Below are positions 16,510 through 26,198 of a DNA stretch of 64,000 bases, in pieces (the first letter of the stretch is position 1; each line of letters begins with the position of its first letter). A program made the translations under genes and the position numbers. The stretch is from positions 124,001-188,000 of the forward strand of contig NZ_JAIQWW010000007.1 in the NCBI RefSeq assembly GCF_020164455.1, written 5' to 3'. Under the pieces are notes generated by a model. That model did not search any database, was not told where the DNA came from, and worked only from the letters and a program-made list of their open reading frames with translations. This stretch comes from Phyllobacterium chamaecytisi (GTDB lineage Bacteria > Pseudomonadota > Alphaproteobacteria > Rhizobiales > Rhizobiaceae).

Positions 16510-17205
16510 TCATCTCGGAGAGAGACCATCAAGTAGGGAGTCTAGGCCTTTTCGGAAGGCGCCATCCCAATCGTTATCCAACAGCAGACGAGTGCGTTCG
16601 ATCGTCGGGTAACGTTCGCTGAGGCGTGTAAGTCGCTGCTGCGCGGCGGCCATGTCGTCGTCCGAGAGGTTGAAGTTCGCCCGGGTGATGGTGGCGCCCA
16701 TGACATAGTTCCAAAGCGACCATATCGCGACATTTAGATCTGCGTCCGTTACACCGCCTCTGGTCAAGGTATTGCTCAGCCGTTCAAGGCGACTGAGGAT
16801 ATTCGGGCCGAGCCTCCGGCGCGGCAACAGCGATGCCGACCAGGGATGGCGCAGCATGCTGGCACGCCAGTCTTCGAGCATATGAACGACTTCCCCGCGC
16901 CAGTCTTGAGACTCAACTGTTTGCGGCGGTCCGCGATATTCGAGCACCGAGTCGAGCGCCAGATCAAAGACCGCCTCTTTGTTGTCGACGTGCCAATATA
17001 GGCTCATCGCGCCCGAGCCGAGGCGATCGGCCAGCTGACGCATCTTCAATCCGTCGACTCCTTGGCCGTCTAGCAGTTCTACCGCGGTTGCCACGATGCG
17101 TTCTAGAGAGAGTGGCTGTTCACTATGCGGCTCCCGCGCGGACTGGAGTGACCCACCTATCCGTTGAGACCGTTTGCTCTGCGCGCCGGTTCGTTTGGCT
17201 GCCAT
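16510..17205 (-). CDS. TetR-family repressor with TetR_C-type domain
   Basis: This 231-residue regulator has a basic N-terminal tail, then the TetR helix-turn-helix (LERIVATAVELLDGQGVDGLKMRQLADRLG ... MSLYWHVDNKEAV, residues about 32-82) and a C-terminal domain with WRASMLRHPW typical of TetR/TetR_C_1 proteins. It is transcribed divergently from the RidA-like gene across a 19-bp perfect inverted repeat that probably is its operator. The whole pair lies between two copies of a 55-bp repeat, suggesting arrival as a unit. The inducer is unknown. Confidence 0.88.
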   Translation of the reverse strand: MAAKRTGAQSKRSQRIGGSLQSAREPHSEQPLSLERIVATAVELLDGQGVDGLKMRQLADRLGSGAMSLYWHVDNKEAVFDLALDSVLEYRGPPQTVESQDWRGEVVHMLEDWRASMLRHPWSASLLPRRRLGPNILSRLERLSNTLTRGGVTDADLNVAIWSLWNYVMGATITRANFNLSDDDMAAAQQRLTRLSERYPTIERTRLLLDNDWDGAFRKGLDSLLDGLSPR

Positions 17206-17273
17206 TCATCTTCCTTGTCCATCAGAACGTCAATTTAGGCCGACAATGCTTCAAATGTCGATCCTGATCAGTT

Positions 17274-17318
17274 GACTCGTACGCTGTACGATGCGTTAAA
17301 TCGTACAGCGTACGAGTC
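17274..17318. promoter_or_regulatory. 19-bp perfect inverted repeat, probable TetR operator over a promoter
   Basis: Arms GACTCGTACGCTGTACGAT (17274-17292) and its exact reverse complement (17300-17318) are separated by 7 bases. A -35-like TTGACT (17272-17277) and a -10-like GTTAAA (17295-17300) at 17-bp spacing overlap the repeat and point toward the RidA gene. Binding would therefore block that promoter, and possibly the tetR promoter. Confidence 0.7.
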
Positions 17319-17446
17319 GGTCATACGGACGATGAGTAAATGTTCAATCCTGTCGATCGCGGGGCCAATTTGCCCGCAGTCCGGAGAGTCAAGAGAAAAT
17401 CATGTCACACGCAACCCAGCATCTACTTATCGGAGGGCTAATCATT

Positions 17447-17890
17447 ATGACTATGGGAATTCCCAAAGCGACGACAGCAAATGAGAAGGATCTCAAGCTC
17501 ACTATCGTCAATCCACAAAACCTTTACGACCCGACGCCGAATGGCTACAGCACGGCGGTGATTGCCCCCCGCGAAGCCCGAGTGGCCTACATTTCCGGAC
17601 AGGGCGGGCAGGACAGCACGGGAGCTTTGTCGCCCGAATTCGCTGTCCAGGTTAAGCAGGCTTACGCTAATCTGCGCACCGCCCTCGATGCGCTCGGAGC
17701 ACGGCCCGATCAAGTCGCCAAGCTCACGGTCTTCGTGGTCGATCACGATATTTCCAAGCTTGATGTGTTGACCAAAAACGTCAAGGCAATGTTCGGCGAG
17801 GCGCTGCCGGCGCAGACTCTGATTCCCGTTCCCAAGCTTGCAATTGACCCCATGCTCTTCGAGGTGGAGGCCATCGTCTTTCTAGAATAG
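17447..17890 (+). CDS. RidA/YjgF-family protein lacking the catalytic arginine
   Basis: A protein of about 147 residues has the RidA fold: VAYISGQGGQDSTGAL, AYANLRTALDALGARPDQVAKLTVFV, and a C-terminal strand FEVEAIVF. RidA proteins deaminate reactive enamines/imines, but that activity needs an Arg in the PAR(S/T) motif; here the motif reads LPAQTLIPV, so Gln replaces Arg and imine deamination is unlikely. The start at 17447 follows a GGAGG site; an in-frame ATG at 17402 with a poorer site would add 15 hydrophobic-leaning residues. It is probably repressed by the divergent TetR protein. Confidence 0.85.
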   Translation: MTMGIPKATTANEKDLKLTIVNPQNLYDPTPNGYSTAVIAPREARVAYISGQGGQDSTGALSPEFAVQVKQAYANLRTALDALGARPDQVAKLTVFVVDHDISKLDVLTKNVKAMFGEALPAQTLIPVPKLAIDPMLFEVEAIVFLE

Positions 17891-17927
17891 CGACCGCTTT
17901 CGCGTTAAGGCCGCTCCTCTGCTTGCC

Positions 17928-17982
17928 GTCGTCGCTGCGACTTGTGAGCAACGAGCAGGCTCGCCAAAACAAAAGGCCGGTG
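17928..17982 (+). repeat. 55-bp direct repeat, copy 2 (duplicated gene end)
   Basis: This is the partner of 16409-16463, with 6 mismatches. It contains a copy of the final codons and stop of the BA14K-like gene although no gene body precedes it, and it runs into the terminator stem of ilvC. This is the pattern expected if a segment of about 1.5 kb was inserted with duplication of the target. Confidence 0.8.
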
Positions 17983-18001
17983 GATCGTTCCACCGGCCTT
18001 T
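17972..18001. terminator. ilvC terminator hairpin
   Basis: AAAGGCCGGTGG (17972-17983) pairs perfectly with CCACCGGCCTTT (17990-18001) across a 6-base loop. It lies 22 bases beyond the ilvC stop and 81 bases beyond the RidA stop and can work on either strand. Confidence 0.85.
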
Positions 18002-18023
18002 ACTATTTAACCAAGGTCAAATC

Positions 18024-19723
<1,700 letters not shown>

Positions 19724-19735
19724 CTTCGGCTCCCT

Positions 19736-19762
19736 TGCCGTACCGTACCGTACGTTACGGCA
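19736..19762. promoter_or_regulatory. Palindrome upstream of the tetR-ilvC pair
   Basis: TGCCGTACCGTAC (19736-19748) and GTACGTTACGGCA (19750-19762) are 13-bp inverted arms with one mismatch around a single central base, 13 bp upstream of the GTG start. The site fits an autoregulatory TetR operator. It shares the CGTAC core with the unrelated operator at 17274, which may be chance. Confidence 0.6.
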
Positions 19763-19847
19763 GTGGTTCTAGTACGGCGCAAAGAATTTGACAAGGCCAA
19801 AACAGGACAAATTTCTCGCTCTGCCCAATCAATTCTTGCATAGAAAA

Positions 19848-19910
19848 GTTCGGAACCCGCACAAGAATACCCCAAAAAGGAACAAGAAACCGCGAAACCG
19901 ACGCAAGAAT
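19848..19910 (-). repeat. 21-bp phased repeat array, three clear units, downstream of kup
   Basis: Read on the minus strand (the kup sense strand), units beginning ATTCTTGCG (19910), TTTCTTGTT (19889) and ATTCTTGTG (19868) follow at exact 21-base steps, starting about 49 bases after the kup stop. The same unit at the same period occurs after serB (33407-33490). The core is WTTCTTGYG followed by a G/T-rich half. The rest of the gap to tetR (19763-19847) shows only a degenerate, partly inverted fourth unit. Confidence 0.75.
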
Positions 19911-19959
19911 TGCAACCATCGCGTGATATTTTGGTGTGCCGGGTAGAATGGATGCCGTA

Positions 19960-21885
19960 CTAGATGTTGACCTGCGTACCGATTTCCACAACGCGGCCGG
20001 TGGGGATCTGGAAGTATTCGGTCGCATCGCTGGCTGTCCGGGCGAGCGCAATGAACAGCCGATCCTGCCAGCGCGGCATTTCCGATCGGGCCGAAGCTTT
20101 CAAGGATCGACGCGACAGGAAGAAAGAGGTCGTCATGATATCGAACTTCCATCCCTGCTTCCGGCAGATCGCAAGTGTGCGCGGAATATTGGGGCGTTCC
20201 ATGTAACCAAAGGTCAGAGTAACCCGCATGAAGAGGTCATTTATAGGCTCGATACGCACCCGTTCGCTCTTTTTAACCAAAGGGGTCGGTGCGGTGATCA
20301 CCGTTAGAATAACGTTATTCTGATGCAACACTTTGTAATGTTTGAGACTGTGCATCAGCGCGGTTGGCGTGCTCTTTGGATCACCTGTCAGAAAAACAGC
20401 AGTACCTGGTACGAGCGTTGGCGGGTTCTCGGCCATTTTCCTCGAAATGAGATCAAGTGGCACTTCGCCCTTGCGGGTTTTTTCGAAGAGCTGACGGCTG
20501 CCCCGCACCCACGTGAACATGATCAGGATCACGAGCAATGCGACGACCAGCGATGCCCAACCACCATCTACGACCTTAATAAGATTGGCACTGACAAAGG
20601 TAAGATCGATGATCAGGAAGCAAAGGGTCACCGATACCGCCACCCACAAGCGCCACTTCCAAATTCTGCTCATGACGATGAAAAGCAAGATGGTCGTGAC
20701 CAGCATGTTACCGGTCACGGCTATACCATAAGCAGATGCAAGATTTGATGATCGCTCAAAACCGAGCACCAAAAGGACAACAACGAGACCGAGAAGCACG
20801 TTGATGCGCGGCAGATAGACTTGGCCGGATAATTTCTCTGACGTGTGCTCGATGTTGAGACGCGGCAAAAGATTGAGTTGCACAGCCTGCCGCGACAGCG
20901 AGTAGGCACCCGAAATAACCGCCTGACTGGCAATAACCGTTGCCATCGTAGCGAGTAGCACCATCGGCAAAAGAGCCCAGTGCGGAAACATTTCGAAGAA
21001 TGGATTCTTTGCTGAGTCACCGTTTGCCAGAATAAATGCGCCTTGCCCAAAATAGTTCAGCAGAAGACAAGGGAAGACAATCCACATCCAGGCCGTCGCG
21101 ATCGGTTTGCGCCCGAAATGTCCAAGATCGGCATAGAGGGCCTCTGCTCCCGTAACAGCAAGAAACACCGTGCCGATAGTGGGGAATGCGGTAACCGGAT
21201 TATCTATAATGTATTCAACGGCATAGACGGGATTAACGGCAGCAAAAACACTCCAGTCGTCGGCAAGGTGCCATAACCCAAAAAACCCGATAGCGAGAAA
21301 CCATAGCAGCGTGATCGGGCCAAAAATGGTCGCGACACGCGCAGTACCAAAGCGCTGAACGGAAAAAAGGGTTAGAAGGATCACCAGAGTGATCGGCACG
21401 ATGAACGGTGTCAGCCGCGGTGTGACGATCTCAAGGCCTTCAACGGCCGAAAGCACCGAAATTGCCGGCGTAATTACCGCATCGCCATAAAACAGCGATG
21501 CGCCAACGATTCCGAGAGCTAGAATAAGCTGCGGGCGAGTCTTGAAGCTCGCCCGTGCCAAAGCCATCAGAGACAGGATACCGCCCTCGCCGTCATTGTC
21601 GGCGCGCAGAACAAATAGAATATACTTGACGGTTACTATGAGGGCCAGTGCCCAGAAGATCATTGAAACAACGCCAAGAACGTCGGTGCGGCTCAACGTT
21701 CCATCGAGCGAAGCAGCATGGAGCGCTTCGCGAAAGGCGTAGATCGGACTTGTGCCGATATCGCCATAGACGACGCCGAGGGCACCAAGAACAAGAACCG
21801 GAAAGGCCTCTTTGTGATGGGGTTCCGATTCATGAACGACGGGACCGTTATCACAGTTCTCGTCATCCAATTGTTGTTCACTCAT
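19960..21885 (-). CDS. kup: Kup-family potassium uptake permease
   Basis: This 641-residue inner-membrane K+/H+ symporter has the family N-terminal signature LGALGVVYGDIGTSPIYAFREAL, about 12 hydrophobic segments in residues 30-450 (including GDAVITPAISVLSAVEGLE), and a soluble C-terminal domain with the HQNNVILTV stretch. Length matches Kup proteins. The start follows an N-terminal acidic cytoplasmic tail (MSEQQLDDENCDNG). It stands alone; the 3' side carries the 21-bp repeat array. Confidence 0.96.
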   Translation of the reverse strand: MSEQQLDDENCDNGPVVHESEPHHKEAFPVLVLGALGVVYGDIGTSPIYAFREALHAASLDGTLSRTDVLGVVSMIFWALALIVTVKYILFVLRADNDGEGGILSLMALARASFKTRPQLILALGIVGASLFYGDAVITPAISVLSAVEGLEIVTPRLTPFIVPITLVILLTLFSVQRFGTARVATIFGPITLLWFLAIGFFGLWHLADDWSVFAAVNPVYAVEYIIDNPVTAFPTIGTVFLAVTGAEALYADLGHFGRKPIATAWMWIVFPCLLLNYFGQGAFILANGDSAKNPFFEMFPHWALLPMVLLATMATVIASQAVISGAYSLSRQAVQLNLLPRLNIEHTSEKLSGQVYLPRINVLLGLVVVLLVLGFERSSNLASAYGIAVTGNMLVTTILLFIVMSRIWKWRLWVAVSVTLCFLIIDLTFVSANLIKVVDGGWASLVVALLVILIMFTWVRGSRQLFEKTRKGEVPLDLISRKMAENPPTLVPGTAVFLTGDPKSTPTALMHSLKHYKVLHQNNVILTVITAPTPLVKKSERVRIEPINDLFMRVTLTFGYMERPNIPRTLAICRKQGWKFDIMTTSFFLSRRSLKASARSEMPRWQDRLFIALARTASDATEYFQIPTGRVVEIGTQVNI

Positions 21886-22027
21886 ACAGGTTTTCCCTCG
21901 CTCTGACAGCGTGGGCGGACGAGTTAGTCGTGTTGCAGCGCAATATCAATCGCCATTTTTTCATAGCTGTTCGCCCATGATATGCAAAAATGCATAGCAA
22001 AGCAAATCCTGCACCCGAATCAAAGGG

Positions 22028-22768
22028 CTAGGTCTGAAGCGCATTGAGAAATCTTTCCACAGCACCAGACATCCCGTGCACCAAAGCGTCCGCTGTAAGC
22101 CCATGACCTATAGAAACCTCAACAAGATTTGGCATTTTTTTGACCAAAGCCGGTAGATTGGCGACCGTCAGATCATGCCCTGCATTCACTGCAATCCCTG
22201 CTTTTGCCGCCGCCAAGGCGGTCGATTCCAGCTTTGCAAGTTCGCTGGCCTCGCGGCGCGGATCATCGTACGCGCCTCCATAGGGGCCAGTATAAAGCTC
22301 AACCCGGTCAGCGCCAAGCGCCTTGGCCATGGCAGGTGTATCGGGGTCGGGATCGATGAATAATGAAACGCGAATACCTTGTGCTTTGAGGCCAGAGATG
22401 ATTGGCCGGAGGAATTCCGCATCGCGTTCCAAATTCCAGCCATGATCGGATGTCGCCTGTGCCGGATCATCAGGCACCAGCGTCACCTGCTCAGGTTCAT
22501 TTGCAGCGACGAGGCCCAGGAACTCCGGCGTCGGATACCCTTCGATATTGAATTCGGCCTGCGGGAATTCATCGTCGATAAGCGCTCGTATTGCGGGCAA
22601 ATCGGAAAAACGGATATGTCTCTCGTCGGGGCGCGGATGCACCGTCAAACCGGATGCGCCCGCCGCCAAGGCGATGCGTCCAAGACTAATAACGTTGGGC
22701 CAGGGCAGATCGCGTCTGTTGCGCAGCATCGCGATCGCATTGAGGTTGATGGAGAGTGATGCGGTCAT
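22028..22768 (-). CDS. pdxJ: Pyridoxine 5'-phosphate synthase
   Basis: This 246-residue TIM-barrel enzyme condenses 3-amino-2-oxopropyl phosphate with 1-deoxyxylulose 5-phosphate in vitamin B6 synthesis. Recognisable are [15 protein letters not shown] at the N-terminus (normally LGVNIDHVATLRNAR; here the usual DHVAT is NAIAM), [21 protein letters not shown] (catalytic Glu), and [12 protein letters not shown]. Length is normal. The altered His of the N-terminal motif is seen in a subset of alphaproteobacterial PdxJ proteins as far as I recall, and is worth a check. Confidence 0.93.
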   Translation of the reverse strand: MTASLSINLNAIAMLRNRRDLPWPNVISLGRIALAAGASGLTVHPRPDERHIRFSDLPAIRALIDDEFPQAEFNIEGYPTPEFLGLVAANEPEQVTLVPDDPAQATSDHGWNLERDAEFLRPIISGLKAQGIRVSLFIDPDPDTPAMAKALGADRVELYTGPYGGAYDDPRREASELAKLESTALAAAKAGIAVNAGHDLTVANLPALVKKMPNLVEVSIGHGLTADALVHGMSGAVERFLNALQT

Positions 22769-22868
22769 GATCTAACTCGTACGCGGAAGCACTGGCGTCT
22801 TCTTTACAGCAGAAACGCGACATAAAATAATGCTATTTCATCTAAACTCAAAGATTGAGTCCTCTGGT

Positions 22869-23996
22869 TCATCGCACGACGGTCAAGCGTTCTGCAGCCC
22901 GGGTAATTGCGGTATAGAGCCAGCGTTCGCGGGTATCGCGAAAAGCATAGCTTTCGTCGAAGAGCACTACTTCATCCCATTGCGAGCCTTGCGCCTTGTG
23001 GGTCGTCAGAGCATAGCCGTAGTCGAAATCGTCAAACCGCTTCTTGGTCTGCCATGGTATTTCGGCGTCCGGATCATCGAATTGAGATTTCAGCAGTTTT
23101 ATCTTGGCGACGCCCCTCCCCGGCTCCTCATCTTCTGGAGCGACCAAAAGATTGATCCCGGGTTTCACCGTTTCACGCGACGAGGTCATGACCTTCCAAA
23201 GCGAACCGTTGAGGAGGCCCTTTGCGGGGTCGTTGCGCAGGCACACAAGTTTGTCACCAGCCTGTGGAAAAGACGCGGAAAAACCCTTCAACTCTCGCAG
23301 ACGTTGATTGTAGCGCCTGCGCGTGCGGTTGGTACCGACGAGCACCTGGTCGGCACCGAGCACCAGTTCCTGTGTGACGTCCGTCTTCGAAATCACCTTT
23401 GCCGCACCAAAATCGCCGAACGTGAACTCACGGCCCTCGCGTACATCGAGTGCCAGACGAATGATGGGATTGTCGCGCGCTTGCCGGTGAATTTCGCTCA
23501 GGAGATAATCTGGCTCGTGCTCGGTGAAAAAACCGCCGCCGGATATTGGCGGCAACTGACCGGGATCACCCAACACAAGGATTGGCGTGCCAAAGCTCAT
23601 GAGATCCCGTCCCAATTGCTCATCAACCATGGAGCATTCGTCGACGACGATGAGCTTGGCCTTGGACACCGGACTTTGGCGATTCAAGGAAAATGTCGGA
23701 GCAATGCTGGTTTTGCCAGTGGTCTCGTTCTCGACCGCCTCTTCACCTCGCGGCCGATAGATCAGAGAATGCAGCGTACGGGCGTTGGAAGCGCCTTTCG
23801 AACGGAGCACCTGCGCTGCCTTGCCGGTAAAAGCCGCAAACTGAACGTCACCGTCAATATGCTCGGCAAAATAGCGGGCAAGCGTCGTTTTGCCGGTACC
23901 GGCATAACCGAAAAGCCGAAAAATCGGGCCGCGCCCGTCTTTCAACCATTTTGAAACGGCCCGGAGCGCTTCATCCTGTTGTGGTGATAATTGCAT
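22869..23996 (-). CDS. RecD-like ATP-dependent DNA helicase (short form)
   Basis: This 375-residue SF1 helicase has Walker A GYAGTGKTT (residues 30-38), Walker B VVDECSMVDE, a GDPGQLPPISG motif, and the C-terminal UvrD_C_2 motif YALTTHKAQGSQWDEVVLF with TAITRAAERL. It is about half the length of RecD2 and lacks the RecD2 N-terminal extension, as do many alphaproteobacterial homologues. No recB or recC lies nearby. Likely a cytoplasmic 5'-3' helicase in repair; its exact role is unknown. Confidence 0.9.
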   Translation of the reverse strand: MQLSPQQDEALRAVSKWLKDGRGPIFRLFGYAGTGKTTLARYFAEHIDGDVQFAAFTGKAAQVLRSKGASNARTLHSLIYRPRGEEAVENETTGKTSIAPTFSLNRQSPVSKAKLIVVDECSMVDEQLGRDLMSFGTPILVLGDPGQLPPISGGGFFTEHEPDYLLSEIHRQARDNPIIRLALDVREGREFTFGDFGAAKVISKTDVTQELVLGADQVLVGTNRTRRRYNQRLRELKGFSASFPQAGDKLVCLRNDPAKGLLNGSLWKVMTSSRETVKPGINLLVAPEDEEPGRGVAKIKLLKSQFDDPDAEIPWQTKKRFDDFDYGYALTTHKAQGSQWDEVVLFDESYAFRDTRERWLYTAITRAAERLTVVR

Positions 23997-24060
23997 AGTC
24001 CTGAGTGACAGGATTCGCCGTCAAAGGGCAAGGAAAATGGACGCGAGGAGCATTAGACTT

Positions 24061-24103
24061 AGGGTCAAGACCCATTGATATGATCGAAATGGCGTCTGAC
24101 CCT
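24061..24103 (-). repeat. Hairpin overlapping the end of the nitrile hydratase operon
   Basis: AGGGTC and CCATT at 24061-24076 pair with AATGG and GACCCT at 24087-24103, with a 5-base internal mismatch and a loop of about 10 bases. It overlaps the stop codon of the last gene of the operon and may act as a 3'-end stabiliser or a terminator without a T run. Confidence 0.55.
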
Positions 24104-24533
24104 ATAGGTTATCCGGGTTTCCGGGCCGTATCTGTCCCTCGCCAATACGGCCGAATTGTTGATTCGTCATGCGAAAACGATCGCCATTGACCTGCAACGT
24201 CCAGCAAATCTTCTGGTCCTCGCCCTCATAGGTCAAGCAAAGATTGTCATTCTCAAGGGCCCACTCGCCGGCGTAGGGCATGCCCTTCGTCGCAACCTCT
24301 TCTGGTTTGCAGCATTGGATCATCTTCCCGCGAGACTTGCCATCCGGGCCGAGGAATTCAGTGAAGTTGAACGGCGGCTCAGCTTTGACTTCGCCCGTAA
24401 GAGTCGCTCCGGTGATGACTCTGCGTAGATCGTCTTCGTTCGGCGTCGACCACGAAGTGTCTTGTGCCGAGGCATGGCTGGTAAACAACATGAAAGTGGA
24501 GACCAGCAGTGTAGCGAGTGAGCGTATATTCAT
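24102..24533 (-). CDS. Secreted protein of unknown function, nitrile hydratase operon
   Basis: This 143-residue protein starts at 24533, one base after the stop of the nitrile hydratase accessory gene, so it is translationally linked. It has a signal peptide (MNIRSLATLLVSTFMLFTSHASA). The mature part has MIQCCKPEEV with a Cys-Cys pair and a lipocalin-like run of strands (GEWALENDNLCLTYEGEDQKICWTLQVNGDRFRM). I do not recognise the family. The periplasmic location and link to the operon could suggest a role in sensing or handling the nitrile or amide, but that is speculation. Confidence 0.7.
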   Translation of the reverse strand: MNIRSLATLLVSTFMLFTSHASAQDTSWSTPNEDDLRRVITGATLTGEVKAEPPFNFTEFLGPDGKSRGKMIQCCKPEEVATKGMPYAGEWALENDNLCLTYEGEDQKICWTLQVNGDRFRMTNQQFGRIGEGQIRPGNPDNL

Positions 24534-24534
24534 C

Positions 24535-24915
24535 TCAGGATCGGTCCGGATCATTTTCGAGGCGGATGGGTTGGCCATGCGGTGTCGCATGAGCAGCGCG
24601 TTGCCAAGCGGCGGCCAATTGATCGATATCATGGCTATCCGCAACATTCTTGGAGGCGATCAGCGATTCCAGCGCCTCAAGCCAGCAACTATAGTAGTCA
24701 CTAGCATCATCCAGCGCGCCAGGGTGTTTCAGTTTGCCGGAAAGCGTGGCCGCCCACTCCTCCCAGGTGAACAACCCGCGGTCGTGGAGGGCAACCGCCA
24801 TTGCAAAGGCTTCCGCCTGCCAAGGTTCGGCAAATACCGGACCGTCACCGCTCGCGGGTAGTCCGCGCGAGTGAGTGATCAGCTCACGCAGACTCAAGAT
24901 AACTCTCCCAGGCAT
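24535..24915 (-). CDS. Nitrile hydratase accessory protein (cobalt activator type)
   Basis: This protein of about 126 residues resembles the small nitrile hydratase accessory/activator proteins, which share a fold with the N-terminal half of the beta subunit: FAEPWQAEAFAMAVALHDRGLFTWEEWAATLSG and YYSCWLEALESLI. In cobalt-type systems it delivers metal to the alpha subunit by subunit swapping. The start is uncertain: ATG at 24915 (32-base overlap with the beta gene), or TTG at 24897, which has a better GGGAGAG ribosome binding site. Confidence 0.85.
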   Translation of the reverse strand: MPGRVILSLRELITHSRGLPASGDGPVFAEPWQAEAFAMAVALHDRGLFTWEEWAATLSGKLKHPGALDDASDYYSCWLEALESLIASKNVADSHDIDQLAAAWQRAAHATPHGQPIRLENDPDRS

Positions 24916-25543
24916 CAATACTGACGGTCAACGTAGGATCGGCTCCATCGCCCCATATCTCAGGCGCAGTAAAGACCGCCGTATAAACATATTGGGGGTT
25001 CTCACCCTTGCCGTGAGCATTGGAATCCGGAAAGACAAAGCCACCACGGACAGCTTCGATTACCCCCAACTTGCCGCGCGCATAGCGCGGCAGTCGCGTA
25101 TGCGTTTCCGGATTGAAATTATGGGTACGGATGCGATCGCCTGGCTGGAAGCGTGGCTCACCTGCCACAGGGCGATCGCAAGGACCGCCTTTCGCGAGGG
25201 CAGCAGCGACATTTTCCGCTTTCAAAACACGTTTTGGCTGAGTTCCTTTGCCAAATGAGCGGCCTTCATCGAGTTCCAGTGGGTGGACAAATCCATGGCG
25301 CTTGAGCAGGACCTCCAGCGCCTTGGCCCATATTTCATAGTAGGTGGAGGCGTAATAATCCGCCGGATGCAGGCTCTCTCGCGCATGACGGCTCTCGTCG
25401 ATATTCCAATGCCCCATCGCGCCTGCGGCGATTGTCATGCCCATTGCCCGTTTTTCCCAATCGGCATGAAACAACGGCTCATTTTTTTCGGGCGCAACAG
25501 GGCCAAAACCCATCTGTCCACCAAGATCCTGAGGCCCGTTCAT
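24884..25543 (-). CDS. nthB: Nitrile hydratase subunit beta
   Basis: This 219-residue subunit begins with the standard [16 protein letters not shown] and contains [31 protein letters not shown] and the C-terminal domain [33 protein letters not shown]. It pairs with the alpha subunit to hydrate nitriles to amides in the cytoplasm. Its ATG overlaps the alpha stop by 4 bases, and the accessory gene overlaps its end, so stoichiometric translation is likely. Confidence 0.95.
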   Translation of the reverse strand: MNGPQDLGGQMGFGPVAPEKNEPLFHADWEKRAMGMTIAAGAMGHWNIDESRHARESLHPADYYASTYYEIWAKALEVLLKRHGFVHPLELDEGRSFGKGTQPKRVLKAENVAAALAKGGPCDRPVAGEPRFQPGDRIRTHNFNPETHTRLPRYARGKLGVIEAVRGGFVFPDSNAHGKGENPQYVYTAVFTAPEIWGDGADPTLTVSIDAWESYLESA

Positions 25544-26160
25544 GCTGTCTCCGGTGCGCGTGCCAGCCCCGTCCCGATCATGGAGTCGCGTGTGACGAGA
25601 TCGGCAAGCTGCTCTTCACTCAGGCCTTCGCTACCTTCGGGGCGCATTGGTACAACCAGATAGCGCAGTTCGGCAGTCGAATCCCAGACGCGAATCCTGG
25701 TGGTTTCGGGAAGGACCAAATCAAACTCGACCAATACACCACGCGGATCAATAACAGCTTTGGACCTATAAGGTGGTGATTTATACCAGACGGGAGGCAA
25801 GCCCAGCACCGACCACGGGTAGCATGAGCACAGCGTGCACACGACGAGATTGTGCGTGTCCGGCGTATTAAATACTGCCTGCATATGCTCGCCCTGCCGC
25901 CCGGTATAACTCAGGGATTCAATTGCTGCTGTTGCGTCGCGCTTCAGCCAACCGGCATATTCTGGATCCGACCAGGCTTTTGCGACAACCTTCGCTCCGT
26001 TGCGTGGACCAACCTTCGTTTCGTACGTATCGACGATCACATCAATCGCCTGCGGGTCGATCAGGCCCTTCTCCGTCAAAATCGTTTCCAAGGCGCGCAC
26101 GCGTGCAGCCATAAGATCAAGCTCATTATCGTGATGGTGGTCGTCATGGTCGTGTGGCAT
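25540..26160 (-). CDS. nthA: Nitrile hydratase subunit alpha, cobalt type
   Basis: This 206-residue catalytic subunit holds the metal site VCTLCSC (Cys108, Cys111, Ser112, Cys113). Thr in CTLC marks the cobalt class, whereas iron enzymes have Ser. Two of these cysteines are normally oxidised to sulfinic and sulfenic acids. The N-terminus is unusually His/Asp-rich ([13 protein letters not shown]), which could help bind metal. The start at 26160 follows an AGGA site. No amidase gene is next to the operon, so the amide product would need an amidase encoded elsewhere. Confidence 0.95.
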   Translation of the reverse strand: MPHDHDDHHHDNELDLMAARVRALETILTEKGLIDPQAIDVIVDTYETKVGPRNGAKVVAKAWSDPEYAGWLKRDATAAIESLSYTGRQGEHMQAVFNTPDTHNLVVCTLCSCYPWSVLGLPPVWYKSPPYRSKAVIDPRGVLVEFDLVLPETTRIRVWDSTAELRYLVVPMRPEGSEGLSEEQLADLVTRDSMIGTGLARAPETA

Positions 26161-26198
26161 GGAGAAAATCCTATGCGCCAACAGCGGTCAGCGCAAGC

